Below, in pieces: positions 43,998-52,265 of a DNA stretch of 64,000 bases. The translations under genes were made by a program, and so were the position numbers. The notes beneath the pieces were generated by a model that made no database searches, was not told the DNA's origin, and worked only from the letters and a program-made list of their open reading frames with translations. The number at the start of each line of letters is the position of its first letter. Positions within the stretch are counted from its first letter, which is position 1. Source of the DNA: Micromonospora sp. WMMD961. GTDB lineage: Bacteria > Actinomycetota > Actinomycetes > Mycobacteriales > Micromonosporaceae. The DNA is taken from the NCBI RefSeq assembly GCF_029626145.1, contig NZ_JARUBJ010000002.1:6959753-7023752 (forward strand), in the 5' to 3' direction.

Positions 43998-44837
43998 ATG
44001 ACCCACCCGCCCAGCGGCGACCAGGCCGGCACACCCGCTCACCCGCCGGCCCACCCGGATTCCGCCGGTCAGCCCGGCACGCCGACCATCCCCAGCCAGC
44101 CCACCTCCGCCCCGCCGCCCGGGCAGCTCGCCCTCCCCGCGTCCCCCGCCCAGCCGGCACTTCCCGCCGGCCCCACCTCACCGGCCTTCCCCGGGCAGCC
44201 AGCCGGCCCCCCGGCCCAGCCGGCCTTCCCCGGGCAGACCAGCGCCGGGCAGACCAGCGCCGGGCAGACCAGCGCCGGGCAGCCGGAAGGGCCCGGCGGT
44301 CCCGCCGTGGCTGCGGCCGCGACACAGCCAGGCACCACGGATATCCCGCCTCCTCCGCCGGGATATCCGCCGTACCAGGGCACAGCCGAGCCGAAGAAGA
44401 AGCGCGGGCTGCTCATCGCGGCGATCGCACTGGTCGTGATCATGGTGCTCTGCGTGGGTGGCGGTGTGGTGGCGTTCCTGACCCTGCGCGACGCCGAGAC
44501 CGGCGAGGGCGCCAAGGAGCCGACGGTCGCCGTCGACGAGTTCCTCACGGCGGTCTACAAGGACCGCGACGCCGCCAAGGCGGCCAGTCGGGTCTGCGCA
44601 GCCTCCCGCGACGACGAGAAGATCGCCGCGAAAGTCGCCGAGGTGGAGAAGTACGCCTCCGCGCACCAGAACCCGCGCTTCCGGTGGACCACCCCGAAGG
44701 TGGACAACCAGACCGGCGACCGGGCCACCGTCTCCACCCGCGTCACCATGATCACCTCCGACGAGAAGGTGGCTGACCAGGACCTGCGCTTCACGGTGGT
44801 GCAGAAGACGGGTTGGTGGGTCTGCGAGGTCGCGTGA
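43998..44837 (+). CDS. Proline-rich single-pass membrane protein with an external domain
   Basis: A 279-residue protein. The first 135 residues are Pro/Ala/Gly/Gln-rich and cytosolic, with three TSAGQ repeats. A KKKRG stop and one membrane helix (about 137-160) follow, then a folded external domain of about 110 residues containing EPTVAVDEFLTAVYKDRDAA and KTGWWVCEVA. The layout resembles the DUF4878/Rv0361-like membrane proteins, of unknown function. The upstream hairpin might limit translation. Confidence 0.75.
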   Translation: MTHPPSGDQAGTPAHPPAHPDSAGQPGTPTIPSQPTSAPPPGQLALPASPAQPALPAGPTSPAFPGQPAGPPAQPAFPGQTSAGQTSAGQTSAGQPEGPGGPAVAAAATQPGTTDIPPPPPGYPPYQGTAEPKKKRGLLIAAIALVVIMVLCVGGGVVAFLTLRDAETGEGAKEPTVAVDEFLTAVYKDRDAAKAASRVCAASRDDEKIAAKVAEVEKYASAHQNPRFRWTTPKVDNQTGDRATVSTRVTMITSDEKVADQDLRFTVVQKTGWWVCEVA

Positions 44838-44851
44838 ACGCCGGGCCTGGA

Positions 44852-44857
44852 TAGGCT
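44852..44857 (+). promoter_or_regulatory. -10-like hexamer for the first ArsA-like ATPase gene
   Basis: TAGGCT lies 6 nt before GTG 44864. There is no ribosome binding site, so the gene is probably leaderless. Confidence 0.5.
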
Positions 44858-44863
44858 CGACGG

Positions 44864-45841
44864 GTGTGTGCAGCTGAGCGGCCGATCGAGCCGGCCGGTA
44901 CCCGATGGTCCGCCCGCCTTCACGTGGTGACCGGCAAGGGCGGCACCGGCAAGACCAGCGTCGCAGCGGCCCTGGCTCTCGCGCTCGCCGCCGGTGGCCG
45001 GCGCACCCTGCTGGTGGAGGTCGAAGGACGGCAGGGCATCGCCCAGCTGTTCGGCATCGACCCGCTCCCCTACGAGGAACGGCACCTCGCCGACGCACCG
45101 GACGGCGGTGAGGTACGCGCTCTCGCGGTGGACGCCGAGGAGGCGCTGCTCGAGTACCTCGACATGTTCTACAAGCTGGGTGCGGCCGGCCGGGCGCTGC
45201 GCAAGCTCGGCGCCATCGACTTCGCCACCACCATCGCGCCGGGCCTACGGGACGTGCTGCTCACCGGCAAGGTGAAGGAGGCGACCACCCGCACCTCCGG
45301 TCAGCGCCGCGCGTACGACGCGGTGGTGTTGGACGCCCCGCCGACCGGGCGGATCGGCCGGTTCCTCAACGTGACGGCGGAGACCGCCCGGCTGGCCAAG
45401 GTGGGCCCGATCAAGACCCAGAGCGAGGGTGTCTCGGCGCTGCTGCGCTCCCCGATGACCGCGGTGCATGTGGTCACGCTGCTGGAGGAGATGCCGGTAC
45501 AGGAGACGGTTGACGCGATCGCCGACCTGACCTCGCTCGGCTTCGGCATCGGGAAAGTGATCGTCAACGGCGCTCGGCCGCGGCTGCCGGCCGGCCCCGC
45601 GGTCACGGCTGCGGAGCTGCGACGTGGGCTGGTCGCCGCCGGGCTGCCGGCCGATCGGGACACCGTGGCCGGTTTGCACGACGAGGCCCGGGACCAGCTC
45701 ATCCGGCGCGAACTGGAAGATTCGCTCCGCGCCGACCTGGTGGAGCTGGGGCTGCCGATGATCGAGCTGCCGTTGCTGCCCGACGGGGTGGACCGGGTGG
45801 GCCTCTCGACCCTGGCCCAGGCCCTCGTCAGCGCCGATTGA
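44864..45841 (+). CDS. ArsA/Get3-like ATPase, first of a pair (Rv3679-like)
   Basis: A 325-residue cytosolic P-loop ATPase. The deviant Walker A GKGGTGKTS (24-32) has the signature lysine of the SIMIBI class, and VVLDAPPTGRIGRF is the switch II region. It matches Rv3679 by order; Rv3679/Rv3680 form a Get3-like complex linked to glycerol and surface traits in Mycobacterium. The GTG start follows a leaderless -10. The second ATPase follows 57 bp later with its own -10. Confidence 0.9.
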   Translation: MCAAERPIEPAGTRWSARLHVVTGKGGTGKTSVAAALALALAAGGRRTLLVEVEGRQGIAQLFGIDPLPYEERHLADAPDGGEVRALAVDAEEALLEYLDMFYKLGAAGRALRKLGAIDFATTIAPGLRDVLLTGKVKEATTRTSGQRRAYDAVVLDAPPTGRIGRFLNVTAETARLAKVGPIKTQSEGVSALLRSPMTAVHVVTLLEEMPVQETVDAIADLTSLGFGIGKVIVNGARPRLPAGPAVTAAELRRGLVAAGLPADRDTVAGLHDEARDQLIRRELEDSLRADLVELGLPMIELPLLPDGVDRVGLSTLAQALVSAD

Positions 45842-45886
45842 CTCACACCTGAGCTCAGCACGGGCGCGTGGACCCACGCGGCCCGA

Positions 45887-45892
45887 TACGCT
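45887..45892 (+). promoter_or_regulatory. -10-like hexamer for the second ArsA-like ATPase gene
   Basis: TACGCT lies 6 nt before GTG 45899, giving a leaderless start independent of the first ATPase gene. Confidence 0.5.
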
Positions 45893-45898
45893 CGATTG

Positions 45899-47047
45899 GT
45901 GCCTTCCGAAGACACGGCGCCGCAGCTGGACGTCGACCAGATCCTCGCCGACCCGGGCGTGCGGATCGTCGTGTGCTGCGGTGCCGGCGGGGTGGGAAAG
46001 ACCACCACCGCCGCGGCACTGGCGCTGCGGGCCGCCGAACACCACGGCCGACGCACGGTGGTGCTCACCATCGACCCGGCTCGCCGGCTGGCGCAGTCGT
46101 TGGGCCTGACCGAGCTGGACAACACCCCTCGCCAGGTCAAGGGCATCGACGTCGAGAGCAGCGGCGGCGAGTTGCACGCCATGATGCTGGACATGAAGCG
46201 CACCTTCGACGACGTGGTGCTGCAGCACACCGATCCGGCGAAGGCCGCGGAGATCTTCTCGAACCCGTTCTACCAGGCAATGAGCTCGACCTTCGCCGGC
46301 ACGCAGGAGTACATGGCGATGGAGAAGCTGGGCCAGCTGCACGCCCGCGGCGAGTGGGACCTGATCGTGGTGGACACGCCCCCGTCCCGGTCCGCGCTGG
46401 ATTTCCTGGACGCGCCCGCCCGACTCTCCCGTTTCCTCGACGGCCGGATGCTGCGACTGCTGCTGGCTCCGGCGCGCAGCGGCGGGCGGAGCATGTTCAG
46501 CCTCGTCACGGCCTCGTTCGGGATGTTCTCGAAGGTGGTGCAGAAGGTGCTCGGCGCCCAACTGCTCACCGACCTGTCCGGCTTCGTGGCCGCCCTTGAC
46601 TCGATGTTCGGCGGTTTCCGGCAGCGCGCGGAGCAGACGTACCGCATCCTCCAGGCGCGGGAGACGGCCTTCCTGCTGGTCGCCGCACCGGAGCCGGACG
46701 CGGTCCGGGAGGCCGCCTACTTCGCGGGCCGTCTGCGCGACGAGCGGATGCCGCTCGCCGGCCTGGTGCTCAACCGGGTGCACCGACCGGTGGTGCCCGA
46801 GCTGGACGCCGAGCAGAGCCGGGTCGCCGCCGAGCGGCTGACCGAGCTGGGTGGGCACGAGGCCACCGTCGACGTGTTGCGGGCGCACGCGGCGCTGGCC
46901 CGCCAGGCGGTACGCGAGCAGCAGGTCGCCGCGCGTTTCACCGAGGCGTTCCCGGCGGTGCCCGCGGTGTCGGTGACGGCTCAGCCCGCCGACGTACACG
47001 ACGTCGACGGGCTGCGGACGATCGGCGCGGCGATCAGCCGGCCGTGA
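45899..47047 (+). CDS. ArsA/Get3-like ATPase, second of a pair (Rv3680-like)
   Basis: A 382-residue P-loop ATPase with GAGGVGKTTTA (28-38), LTIDPARRLAQSLGL and VVDTPPSRSALDFLD. The pair probably forms a heteromer, as proposed for Rv3679/Rv3680. A TTG codon directly before the GTG is open too, but the -10 spacing favours GTG. It converges on whiB with only 6 bp between stops. Confidence 0.9.
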   Translation: MPSEDTAPQLDVDQILADPGVRIVVCCGAGGVGKTTTAAALALRAAEHHGRRTVVLTIDPARRLAQSLGLTELDNTPRQVKGIDVESSGGELHAMMLDMKRTFDDVVLQHTDPAKAAEIFSNPFYQAMSSTFAGTQEYMAMEKLGQLHARGEWDLIVVDTPPSRSALDFLDAPARLSRFLDGRMLRLLLAPARSGGRSMFSLVTASFGMFSKVVQKVLGAQLLTDLSGFVAALDSMFGGFRQRAEQTYRILQARETAFLLVAAPEPDAVREAAYFAGRLRDERMPLAGLVLNRVHRPVVPELDAEQSRVAAERLTELGGHEATVDVLRAHAALARQAVREQQVAARFTEAFPAVPAVSVTAQPADVHDVDGLRTIGAAISRP

Positions 47048-47053
47048 CCGGCG

Positions 47054-47374
47054 TCAGTTGGTAGCGCTGACCAGGATCTTGTCCTTGCCGGTCTTGTCCT
47101 TGCTGTTCTTCTTCATCGCGGCCTCGAACATCTTGCGCCAGCTCGTCACCTGCGGGTGACGACGCAGCAGCGCCCGCCGTTCGCGTTCGGTCATGCCACC
47201 CCACACACCGAACTCGATCCGGTTGTCCAGCGCGTCGGCCAGGCACTCGTACCGAACTGGGCAGCTCCGGCAGATCCGCTTCGCCACGTTCTGTTCGGCG
47301 CCCTGTACGAACAACGCGTCCGGGTCCCCGTTCTGACATGCCGCCAGTGACGGCCAGTCAGTGATCATGCCCAT
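47054..47374 (-). CDS. whiB4: WhiB-family iron-sulfur regulator (WhiB4-like by position)
   Basis: A 106-residue protein. Four cysteines (C13, C35, C38, C44) can hold a redox-sensitive [4Fe-4S] cluster, and FGVWGGMT is the family's G[VI]WGG turn. The lysine-rich tail (KKNSKDKTGKDK) binds DNA. The order between the ArsA-like pair and ponA2 is that of whiB4 (Rv3681c). ATG 47374 follows AAGGGGGGA. The same frame is open to 47650, but that stretch is not WhiB-like. Confidence 0.92.
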   Translation of the reverse strand: MGMITDWPSLAACQNGDPDALFVQGAEQNVAKRICRSCPVRYECLADALDNRIEFGVWGGMTERERRALLRRHPQVTSWRKMFEAAMKKNSKDKTGKDKILVSATN

Positions 47375-47772
47375 GTGTACACGTCCCCCCTTGCAGTACC
47401 TACCGACCTCGTCGATGCACGTCAGCCGGCAATTCCCCCCGATCGCCCGGCCTGCCTTCCCCAAGGCGGCGCGGACGACATCTGGCCTTGTCGCCGCCTC
47501 CATCATGCTCTGTAGTCGACCGATTACGCAACGTTGTCGGCCAAATCCATCATTCCGGACACTCCCGGCTTCCCGGGCCTTCGACCGCCGGTTACCCCGC
47601 CCAGGTCGGCGATAACGCTGCGCCGCCTCGCTGAATCGGAGGAGACTCACGCCAGGTCACACGCAACCAAGCACCGGGGGTCGTGCGTTTAGCACAACGA
47701 GGGCAGCGCGCGCAGGAAATGGGGAAAGAACGCCCCAGCGCCCCTCGTTCCCTACTCGCGTACCCTGTCGAG
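47375..47772. other. Divergent regulatory region between whiB and ponA2
   Basis: About 400 bp containing both promoters. Near ponA2 there is a TACCCT -10. Upstream of whiB the region is comparatively AT-rich for this genome and includes the GTACACATG start context. I see no gene or repeat in it. Confidence 0.6.
47761..47766 (+). promoter_or_regulatory. -10-like hexamer deciding the ponA2 start
   Basis: TACCCT ends 6 nt before GTG 47773, fitting a leaderless start. The competing ATG 47782 has a weak AGGTG instead. Confidence 0.5.
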
Positions 47773-50211
47773 GTGACCTGGATGCGGAAACGTGACCACA
47801 ATGTGCTGACCAACGCCGCATCGCTACTCGTGTGTGGCCTGTTGGCCGGCGTGGTGGTCGCTGCGGCGGCCTTCCCCGCGGTGGCGATGTCCGGCTTGGC
47901 CGCCAAGGCCGGCGCCGAGACATTCGGCGCCCTGCCCACAGAGCTGACGGTGGCCCGCGCGCCACAGATCAGCTACCTGTTGGCCTCCGACGGCAAGACA
48001 CCGCTCGCGACGATGTACGACGAGAACCGGCGCGACGTGAAGCTCGCCGACATCTCGCCGTACATGCAGAAGGCCATCATCGCGGCCGAGGACCACGACT
48101 TCTACAAGCACAACGGCGTCGACATCAACGGTGTCGCCCGCGCGTTCGTCAACAACCAGAACGAGGGCGCCGGCCGGCAGGGCGCGTCGACGCTGACGAT
48201 GCAGTACGTCCGGCTGGCCATCGCCTACTCGGCCACCCACCCGGCCGACGTGGTGGCGGCGACCGAGGACACCAGCGCCCGCAAGCTCCGCGAGATGCGG
48301 CTGGCCCTCCAGGTCGACAAGGAGTTCTCCAAGGACGAGATCCTCACCCGCTACCTCAACCTCGCTTCGTTCGGCAACGGCGCGTACGGCATCTTCGCCG
48401 CCAGCCAGGTCTACTTCGGTAAGCCGCCGAGCAAGCTCAAGATCGAGGAAGCGGCGCTGCTGGCCGGCATGGTCAAGGCGCCGACGACGAACGACCCGAC
48501 CACCAAGGCCGGCTACCCGCTCGCCCTGGAACGGCGCGACTACGTCATCGACAACATGGTCGAGATCAAGGCCATCACGCAGCAGGAGGCCGACGCCGCC
48601 AAGGCCGTCAAGCTCGAGGTGAAGGACAAGCGCACCCCGAACGGCTGCGTCTCCGCCAACGTCAACAGCTGGGGCTTCTTCTGCGACTACTTCTACCGCT
48701 GGTGGATGGATCAGGAGACGTTCGGCTCCACCACGTACGACCGCGAGCGTCGTCTGAAGAGCGGCGGCTACACCGTCGTCACCTCGATCGACGTCCAGGC
48801 GCAGAAGGCCGCGGACAGGGCGGTCCGCAAGGCCAAGAGCGAGAACAGCAAGGAAGCCGCCATGGTCGCGGTGGTCGAGCCCGGCACCGGCCGGGTCCGG
48901 GCGCTAGCGGTGAACCGGCAGTTCAAGCTGGACGATCCGAATAACCCGAAGAACAAGATCTCCAGCGACCCGGCGAAGAGCAAGAAGAAGATCCGGGGCA
49001 ACTACCCGGCCACGGTGAACCCGCTGCTCACCGGTGGCGATGGCATCACCGGCTACCAGGCCGGCTCGACCTTCAAGATCTTCACCATCGTGGCGGCGCT
49101 GGAGAAGGGCATCCCGCTCAGCTACAGCATCAACGCGCAGAAGCAGTTCAAGTCGGAGTACATCATCCGGCCTGGCCCGGCGGCCTGCCCGGGGACCAGC
49201 TTCTACTGCCCCACCAACTCCACCGACAGCATGGCCGGCCCGCACAACATGTGGAGCGCGTTCGGCCGCTCGGTCAACACCTACTTCGTGCCCCTGCAGC
49301 AGCAGGTCGGTGCGGAGAACGTGGTCAAGGCCGCGAAGCGGCTGGGCATCAACTTCCGGTCCCAGGAGGACCTGGACCTGGAGAAGGGTGCGCACCAGTG
49401 GGGTGCGTTCACCCTGGGCGTCTCGCAGACCACCCCGCTCGACCTGGCCAACGCCTACGCCACCCTCGCCGCGGACGGCAAGTACTGCGAACCGATCCCG
49501 GTGCAGGAGATCCGCGACCCGGAGGGCAACAAGCTGGACATCGCCAACCCGCGGTGCGAGAAGCGGTTCAGCACCGACGTGGCCCGCGCCGCCGTGGACG
49601 CCGCCCGCTGCCCGGTCGGTGACAAGTCGTCGTCCTCGAAGTGCACGGGTGCCACCGCCGGCAACGTCCGCAACGACGTCGGTTACCCGGTGGCCGGCAA
49701 GTCCGGCACCACCGACTCGGAGAAGACCGCCGCGCTGGTCGCGATGACCAAGCAGTACTCGGTGGCCGGCATCATGGCCGACCCGGACTGGCCGCAGACG
49801 AACGTCAAGATGAAGCACGCGGAGAAGGACGGCATCAACCCGCCGGTGTGGGAGACGCTGCGGGACGCCATGAAGGGCAAGCCGAAGATTAACTTCGAGC
49901 CGCCCGGCCAGAAGATCTCCGAGGGCGACCAGCGCAGCATCCCCGACGTGAAGTGCATCTCGGTGGACCAGGCGAAGTCCCGGCTCAAGGGCGCCGGCTT
50001 CGAACCGGTCGTCTCCAGCGCGAAGGTCCCCTCCTCGTGCAAGGCTGGCGACGCCGCCGGCACCAGCCCGGACGGACGCACGATCAAGGGTGGCCTGGTC
50101 AGCATCCAGGTCAGCAGCGGCAGCGGCGCGCCGGGCAACACCGGCGGCACGCCGGGTAACCCGCCCGGCAACCAGCCCGGTGGTCGACCCGGCGGTCGTC
50201 CCGGCGGCTGA
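47773..50211 (+). CDS. ponA2: Bifunctional class A penicillin-binding protein with one PASTA domain
   Basis: An 812-residue cell-wall synthase (809 if ATG 47782 is used). After one membrane helix comes a GT51 glycosyltransferase domain (IAAEDHDFYKHNGVD, GRQGASTLTMQ, RYLNLASFGNGAYGI). Then a transpeptidase domain has STFK (S432, K435), SVN (500-502) and KSG (from K643). One PASTA-like domain (DVKCISVDQAKSRLKGAGFE) and a Pro/Gly tail follow. It polymerises and cross-links peptidoglycan outside the membrane. It matches PonA2 (Rv3682) by order. Confidence 0.95.
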   Translation: MTWMRKRDHNVLTNAASLLVCGLLAGVVVAAAAFPAVAMSGLAAKAGAETFGALPTELTVARAPQISYLLASDGKTPLATMYDENRRDVKLADISPYMQKAIIAAEDHDFYKHNGVDINGVARAFVNNQNEGAGRQGASTLTMQYVRLAIAYSATHPADVVAATEDTSARKLREMRLALQVDKEFSKDEILTRYLNLASFGNGAYGIFAASQVYFGKPPSKLKIEEAALLAGMVKAPTTNDPTTKAGYPLALERRDYVIDNMVEIKAITQQEADAAKAVKLEVKDKRTPNGCVSANVNSWGFFCDYFYRWWMDQETFGSTTYDRERRLKSGGYTVVTSIDVQAQKAADRAVRKAKSENSKEAAMVAVVEPGTGRVRALAVNRQFKLDDPNNPKNKISSDPAKSKKKIRGNYPATVNPLLTGGDGITGYQAGSTFKIFTIVAALEKGIPLSYSINAQKQFKSEYIIRPGPAACPGTSFYCPTNSTDSMAGPHNMWSAFGRSVNTYFVPLQQQVGAENVVKAAKRLGINFRSQEDLDLEKGAHQWGAFTLGVSQTTPLDLANAYATLAADGKYCEPIPVQEIRDPEGNKLDIANPRCEKRFSTDVARAAVDAARCPVGDKSSSSKCTGATAGNVRNDVGYPVAGKSGTTDSEKTAALVAMTKQYSVAGIMADPDWPQTNVKMKHAEKDGINPPVWETLRDAMKGKPKINFEPPGQKISEGDQRSIPDVKCISVDQAKSRLKGAGFEPVVSSAKVPSSCKAGDAAGTSPDGRTIKGGLVSIQVSSGSGAPGNTGGTPGNPPGNQPGGRPGGRPGG

Positions 50212-50225
50212 GCCGACGAGTTGAC

Positions 50226-50266
50226 ACGAACGGGCGGGCACCCTCCTCGGGTGCCCGCCCGTTCGT
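50226..50266. terminator. Strong terminator hairpin between ponA2 and the yqeY-like gene
   Basis: A perfect 18-bp stem (ACGAACGGGCGGGCACCC at 50226-50243 and its complement at 50249-50266) with a 5-nt loop. It lies 15 bp after the ponA2 stop, between converging genes. Confidence 0.85.
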
Positions 50267-50306
50267 CTGTCCGGCCCCAGTAGGCCGACGCTGGTCCCGC
50301 TGCGTG

Positions 50307-50762
50307 TCAGAGACCGAGCTGTCGGCGTACCTCTGCGGCCACCCGGCCACCCTCGGCCCGGCCCGCCACCGCGGCCTGGGCCGCCTTCATCGCCGGGCCC
50401 ATCTGGGCCTTCCCGGTGAAGCCGCCCGCGGCGAGCGCCCCCGACACCAGCTCGGCCAACTCGGCGTCCGGGAGCTGCCTGGGCAGGTAACGGTCCAGCA
50501 CCTCACCCTCGGCGGTCTCCTTCGCGGCCTGCTCGGCGCGGCCGGCGTCGGCGAACGCGGTGGCGGCCTCCCGGCGCTTCTTGGCCTCCTTGGTCAGCAC
50601 CGCGAGCACCTCGTCGTCGGTGAGGTCGCGCTTGGCCTTGCCGGCGACCTCGGCATTGCCGACGGCGGCCAGGGCCATCCGCAGCGTGGAGGTGGTCAGC
50701 TCGTCGCGCGCCTTGAGCGCGGAACGCATGTCGGCGGTGAGGCGGTCCTTCAGCGTGCTCAT
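50307..50762 (-). CDS. GatB/YqeY-domain protein
   Basis: A 151-residue helical protein. LKDRLTADMRSALKARDELT at the start and ELVSGALAAGGFTGKAQMGP near the end fit the YqeY family, related to the tail of GatB (tRNA amidotransferase). The precise role is unknown. The ATG at 50760-50762 is divergent from the phosphoesterase gene, with only 25 bp between the two starts. Confidence 0.9.
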   Translation of the reverse strand: MSTLKDRLTADMRSALKARDELTTSTLRMALAAVGNAEVAGKAKRDLTDDEVLAVLTKEAKKRREAATAFADAGRAEQAAKETAEGEVLDRYLPRQLPDAELAELVSGALAAGGFTGKAQMGPAMKAAQAAVAGRAEGGRVAAEVRRQLGL

Positions 50763-50774
50763 GGACGGTCAAAC

Positions 50775-50780
50775 TACCCT
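50775..50780 (+). promoter_or_regulatory. -10-like hexamer in a 25-bp divergent gap
   Basis: TACCCT lies 7 nt before ATG 50788, giving a leaderless start for the phosphoesterase. Its -35 would fall in or near the yqeY-like start, so the two promoters must overlap. Confidence 0.5.
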
Positions 50781-50787
50781 GAACGCC

Positions 50788-51681
50788 ATGCGAAAGCGCA
50801 CACTATTCCGGCTTGCCGCCGGAACCGCCACGGTCGGCGCGGCCACCCTCGCGTACGCGTCGCTCGTCGAGCGCAACATGTTCACCCTGCGGCGGTACGA
50901 CGTGCCGGTGCTCCCGGTCGACGCGGAGCCGCTGCGTGTGCTGCACCTGTCCGACCTGCACATGATGCCCGACCAGGCACGCAAGCAGCGGTGGGTGGCG
51001 TCGCTCGCCGCCCTGGACCCCGACCTGGTGGTGGTCACCGGCGACAACATGGCCCACCCGGGCGCGGTCCCAGGGGTGCTGCGGGCGCTACAGCCGCTGC
51101 TGGACTTCCCCGGCGCGTTCGTCTTCGGCTCCAACGACTACACCGGCCCGGTGTTGAAGAACCCGTTCACCTACTTCCTGCCCGACCGGGAGTACACCGA
51201 GGGCGTCGAGCTGCCCTACGAGGAGCTGCGTCAGGTCTTCACCGGCGCCGGCTGGGCCGACCTCAACAACGCCCGGACCATGCTGAAGGCCGGCGGTCGG
51301 CAGCTCGACCTGGTCGGCGTCGACGACCCCCACATCGACCGGGACGACTACCCTGCCGTGTCCGGCGCGGTCTCGTCCTCGGCCGACCTGTCCATCGCGG
51401 TGACGCACTCCCCCGAACCACGGGTGCTCGACCAGATGGCCGCGGACGGCTTCGGGCTGCTGCTGGCCGGGCACACCCACGGCGGTCAGGTCTGCGTACC
51501 GGGCTACGGGGCACTGGTGACCAACTGCGGCCTGCCCCGCTCGATGGCGCGCGGCCTGCACCGGTGGCCGGGCTCGGACTCCTGGCTGCACGTCTCCGCC
51601 GGCCTGGGCACCCACCCCACCGCACCGGTCCGCTTCGCCTGCCCTCCGGAGGCCAGCATCCTGACCCTCATCCCCCGCTGA
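50788..51681 (+). CDS. Membrane-anchored metallophosphoesterase (Rv3683-like)
   Basis: A 297-residue calcineurin-fold enzyme with an N-terminal hydrophobic segment (about residues 8-25) that probably anchors or exports it. Metal ligands lie in LHLSDLHMMPDQ, VVTGDNMAHP, GSNDYTGP, AVTHSPEP and LAGHTHGGQ. It matches Rv3683, which follows ponA2 in Mycobacterium. Related YkuE/YaeI proteins act on lipid or sugar phosphates. Confidence 0.88.
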   Translation: MRKRTLFRLAAGTATVGAATLAYASLVERNMFTLRRYDVPVLPVDAEPLRVLHLSDLHMMPDQARKQRWVASLAALDPDLVVVTGDNMAHPGAVPGVLRALQPLLDFPGAFVFGSNDYTGPVLKNPFTYFLPDREYTEGVELPYEELRQVFTGAGWADLNNARTMLKAGGRQLDLVGVDDPHIDRDDYPAVSGAVSSSADLSIAVTHSPEPRVLDQMAADGFGLLLAGHTHGGQVCVPGYGALVTNCGLPRSMARGLHRWPGSDSWLHVSAGLGTHPTAPVRFACPPEASILTLIPR

Positions 51682-51691
51682 CCCGGCCCCC

Positions 51692-51767
51692 GGTGCACGC
51701 CGCGCCCCCCGGTGCACGCCGCGCCCGCCGGTGCACGCCGCGCCCGCCGGTGCACGCCGCGCCCGCC
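51692..51767 (+). repeat. Four 19-bp tandem repeats
   Basis: Four consecutive copies of GGTGCACGCCGCGCCCGCC, with two consecutive C's in place of GC in the first. They begin 10 bp after the phosphoesterase stop. They abut the palindromic element at 51772. Confidence 0.9.
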
Positions 51768-51771
51768 GGTC

Positions 51772-51849
51772 AAGACCCGCGCAGCATCGGGGATGTTGCT
51801 GCCTCGGCGCGTCCTGAGGCAGCAGCATCGGCGATGGTGTGCGGATCCT
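51772..51849. repeat. Long palindromic repeat, copy 1
   Basis: Arms 51772-51805 and 51816-51849 match at 27 of 34 positions, with a 10-nt loop. The innermost TGCTGCCTC/GAGGCAGCA is perfect. The left arm is 28 of 30 identical to the reverse complement of the right arm of the element at 57217-57294, so both belong to one repeat family. Confidence 0.75.
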
Positions 51850-51890
51850 GGGTGGGCTGCGGGGTGCTCCGGGCCGCGGGGGTACCGAGT

Positions 51891-51918
51891 TTGACCATCG
51901 GACCGGGTGGGCTACTAT
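51891..51918 (+). promoter_or_regulatory. Promoter of tRNA-Pro
   Basis: TTGACC (51891-51896), 16-bp spacer and TACTAT (51913-51918), 14 bp before the mature tRNA 5' end. Confidence 0.75.
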
Positions 51919-51932
51919 TTGTCGGCACGCCT

Positions 51933-52009
<77 letters not shown>

Positions 52010-52023
52010 GAGGTAACAGCAGG

Positions 52024-52051
52024 TCAAGGCCCCTCCACGGAGGGGCCTTGA
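52024..52051 (+). terminator. Rho-independent terminator after tRNA-Pro
   Basis: TCAAGGCCCCTCC and GGAGGGGCCTTGA form a 13-bp stem with a minimal loop, followed by TTCG. It lies 14 bp after the tRNA. Confidence 0.8.
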
Positions 52052-52265
52052 TTCGTATCCGGGCGCTTCGCCCATCCTGGGCGCAGGAAAAGGCAGTTGA
52101 TGGTGACTGGCAGGCCGACGATCTGTGAAGCAGCGCCGCCGGCACGCGCTCGGCGGTGGCCTCACACGGGCTCTACGCAGCCGATATAGGTGTTTCTACC
52201 GATCCCTGGACGTGCTGTCACACCTAGCGTCGGTGGCACGACGAGCCGTCCGAGGGAGACCACTG

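Noticed and set aside
47375..47650. WhiB extended upstream to 47650
   Set aside because: The extra 92 residues are unlike WhiB proteins, and a good ribosome binding site precedes ATG 47374.
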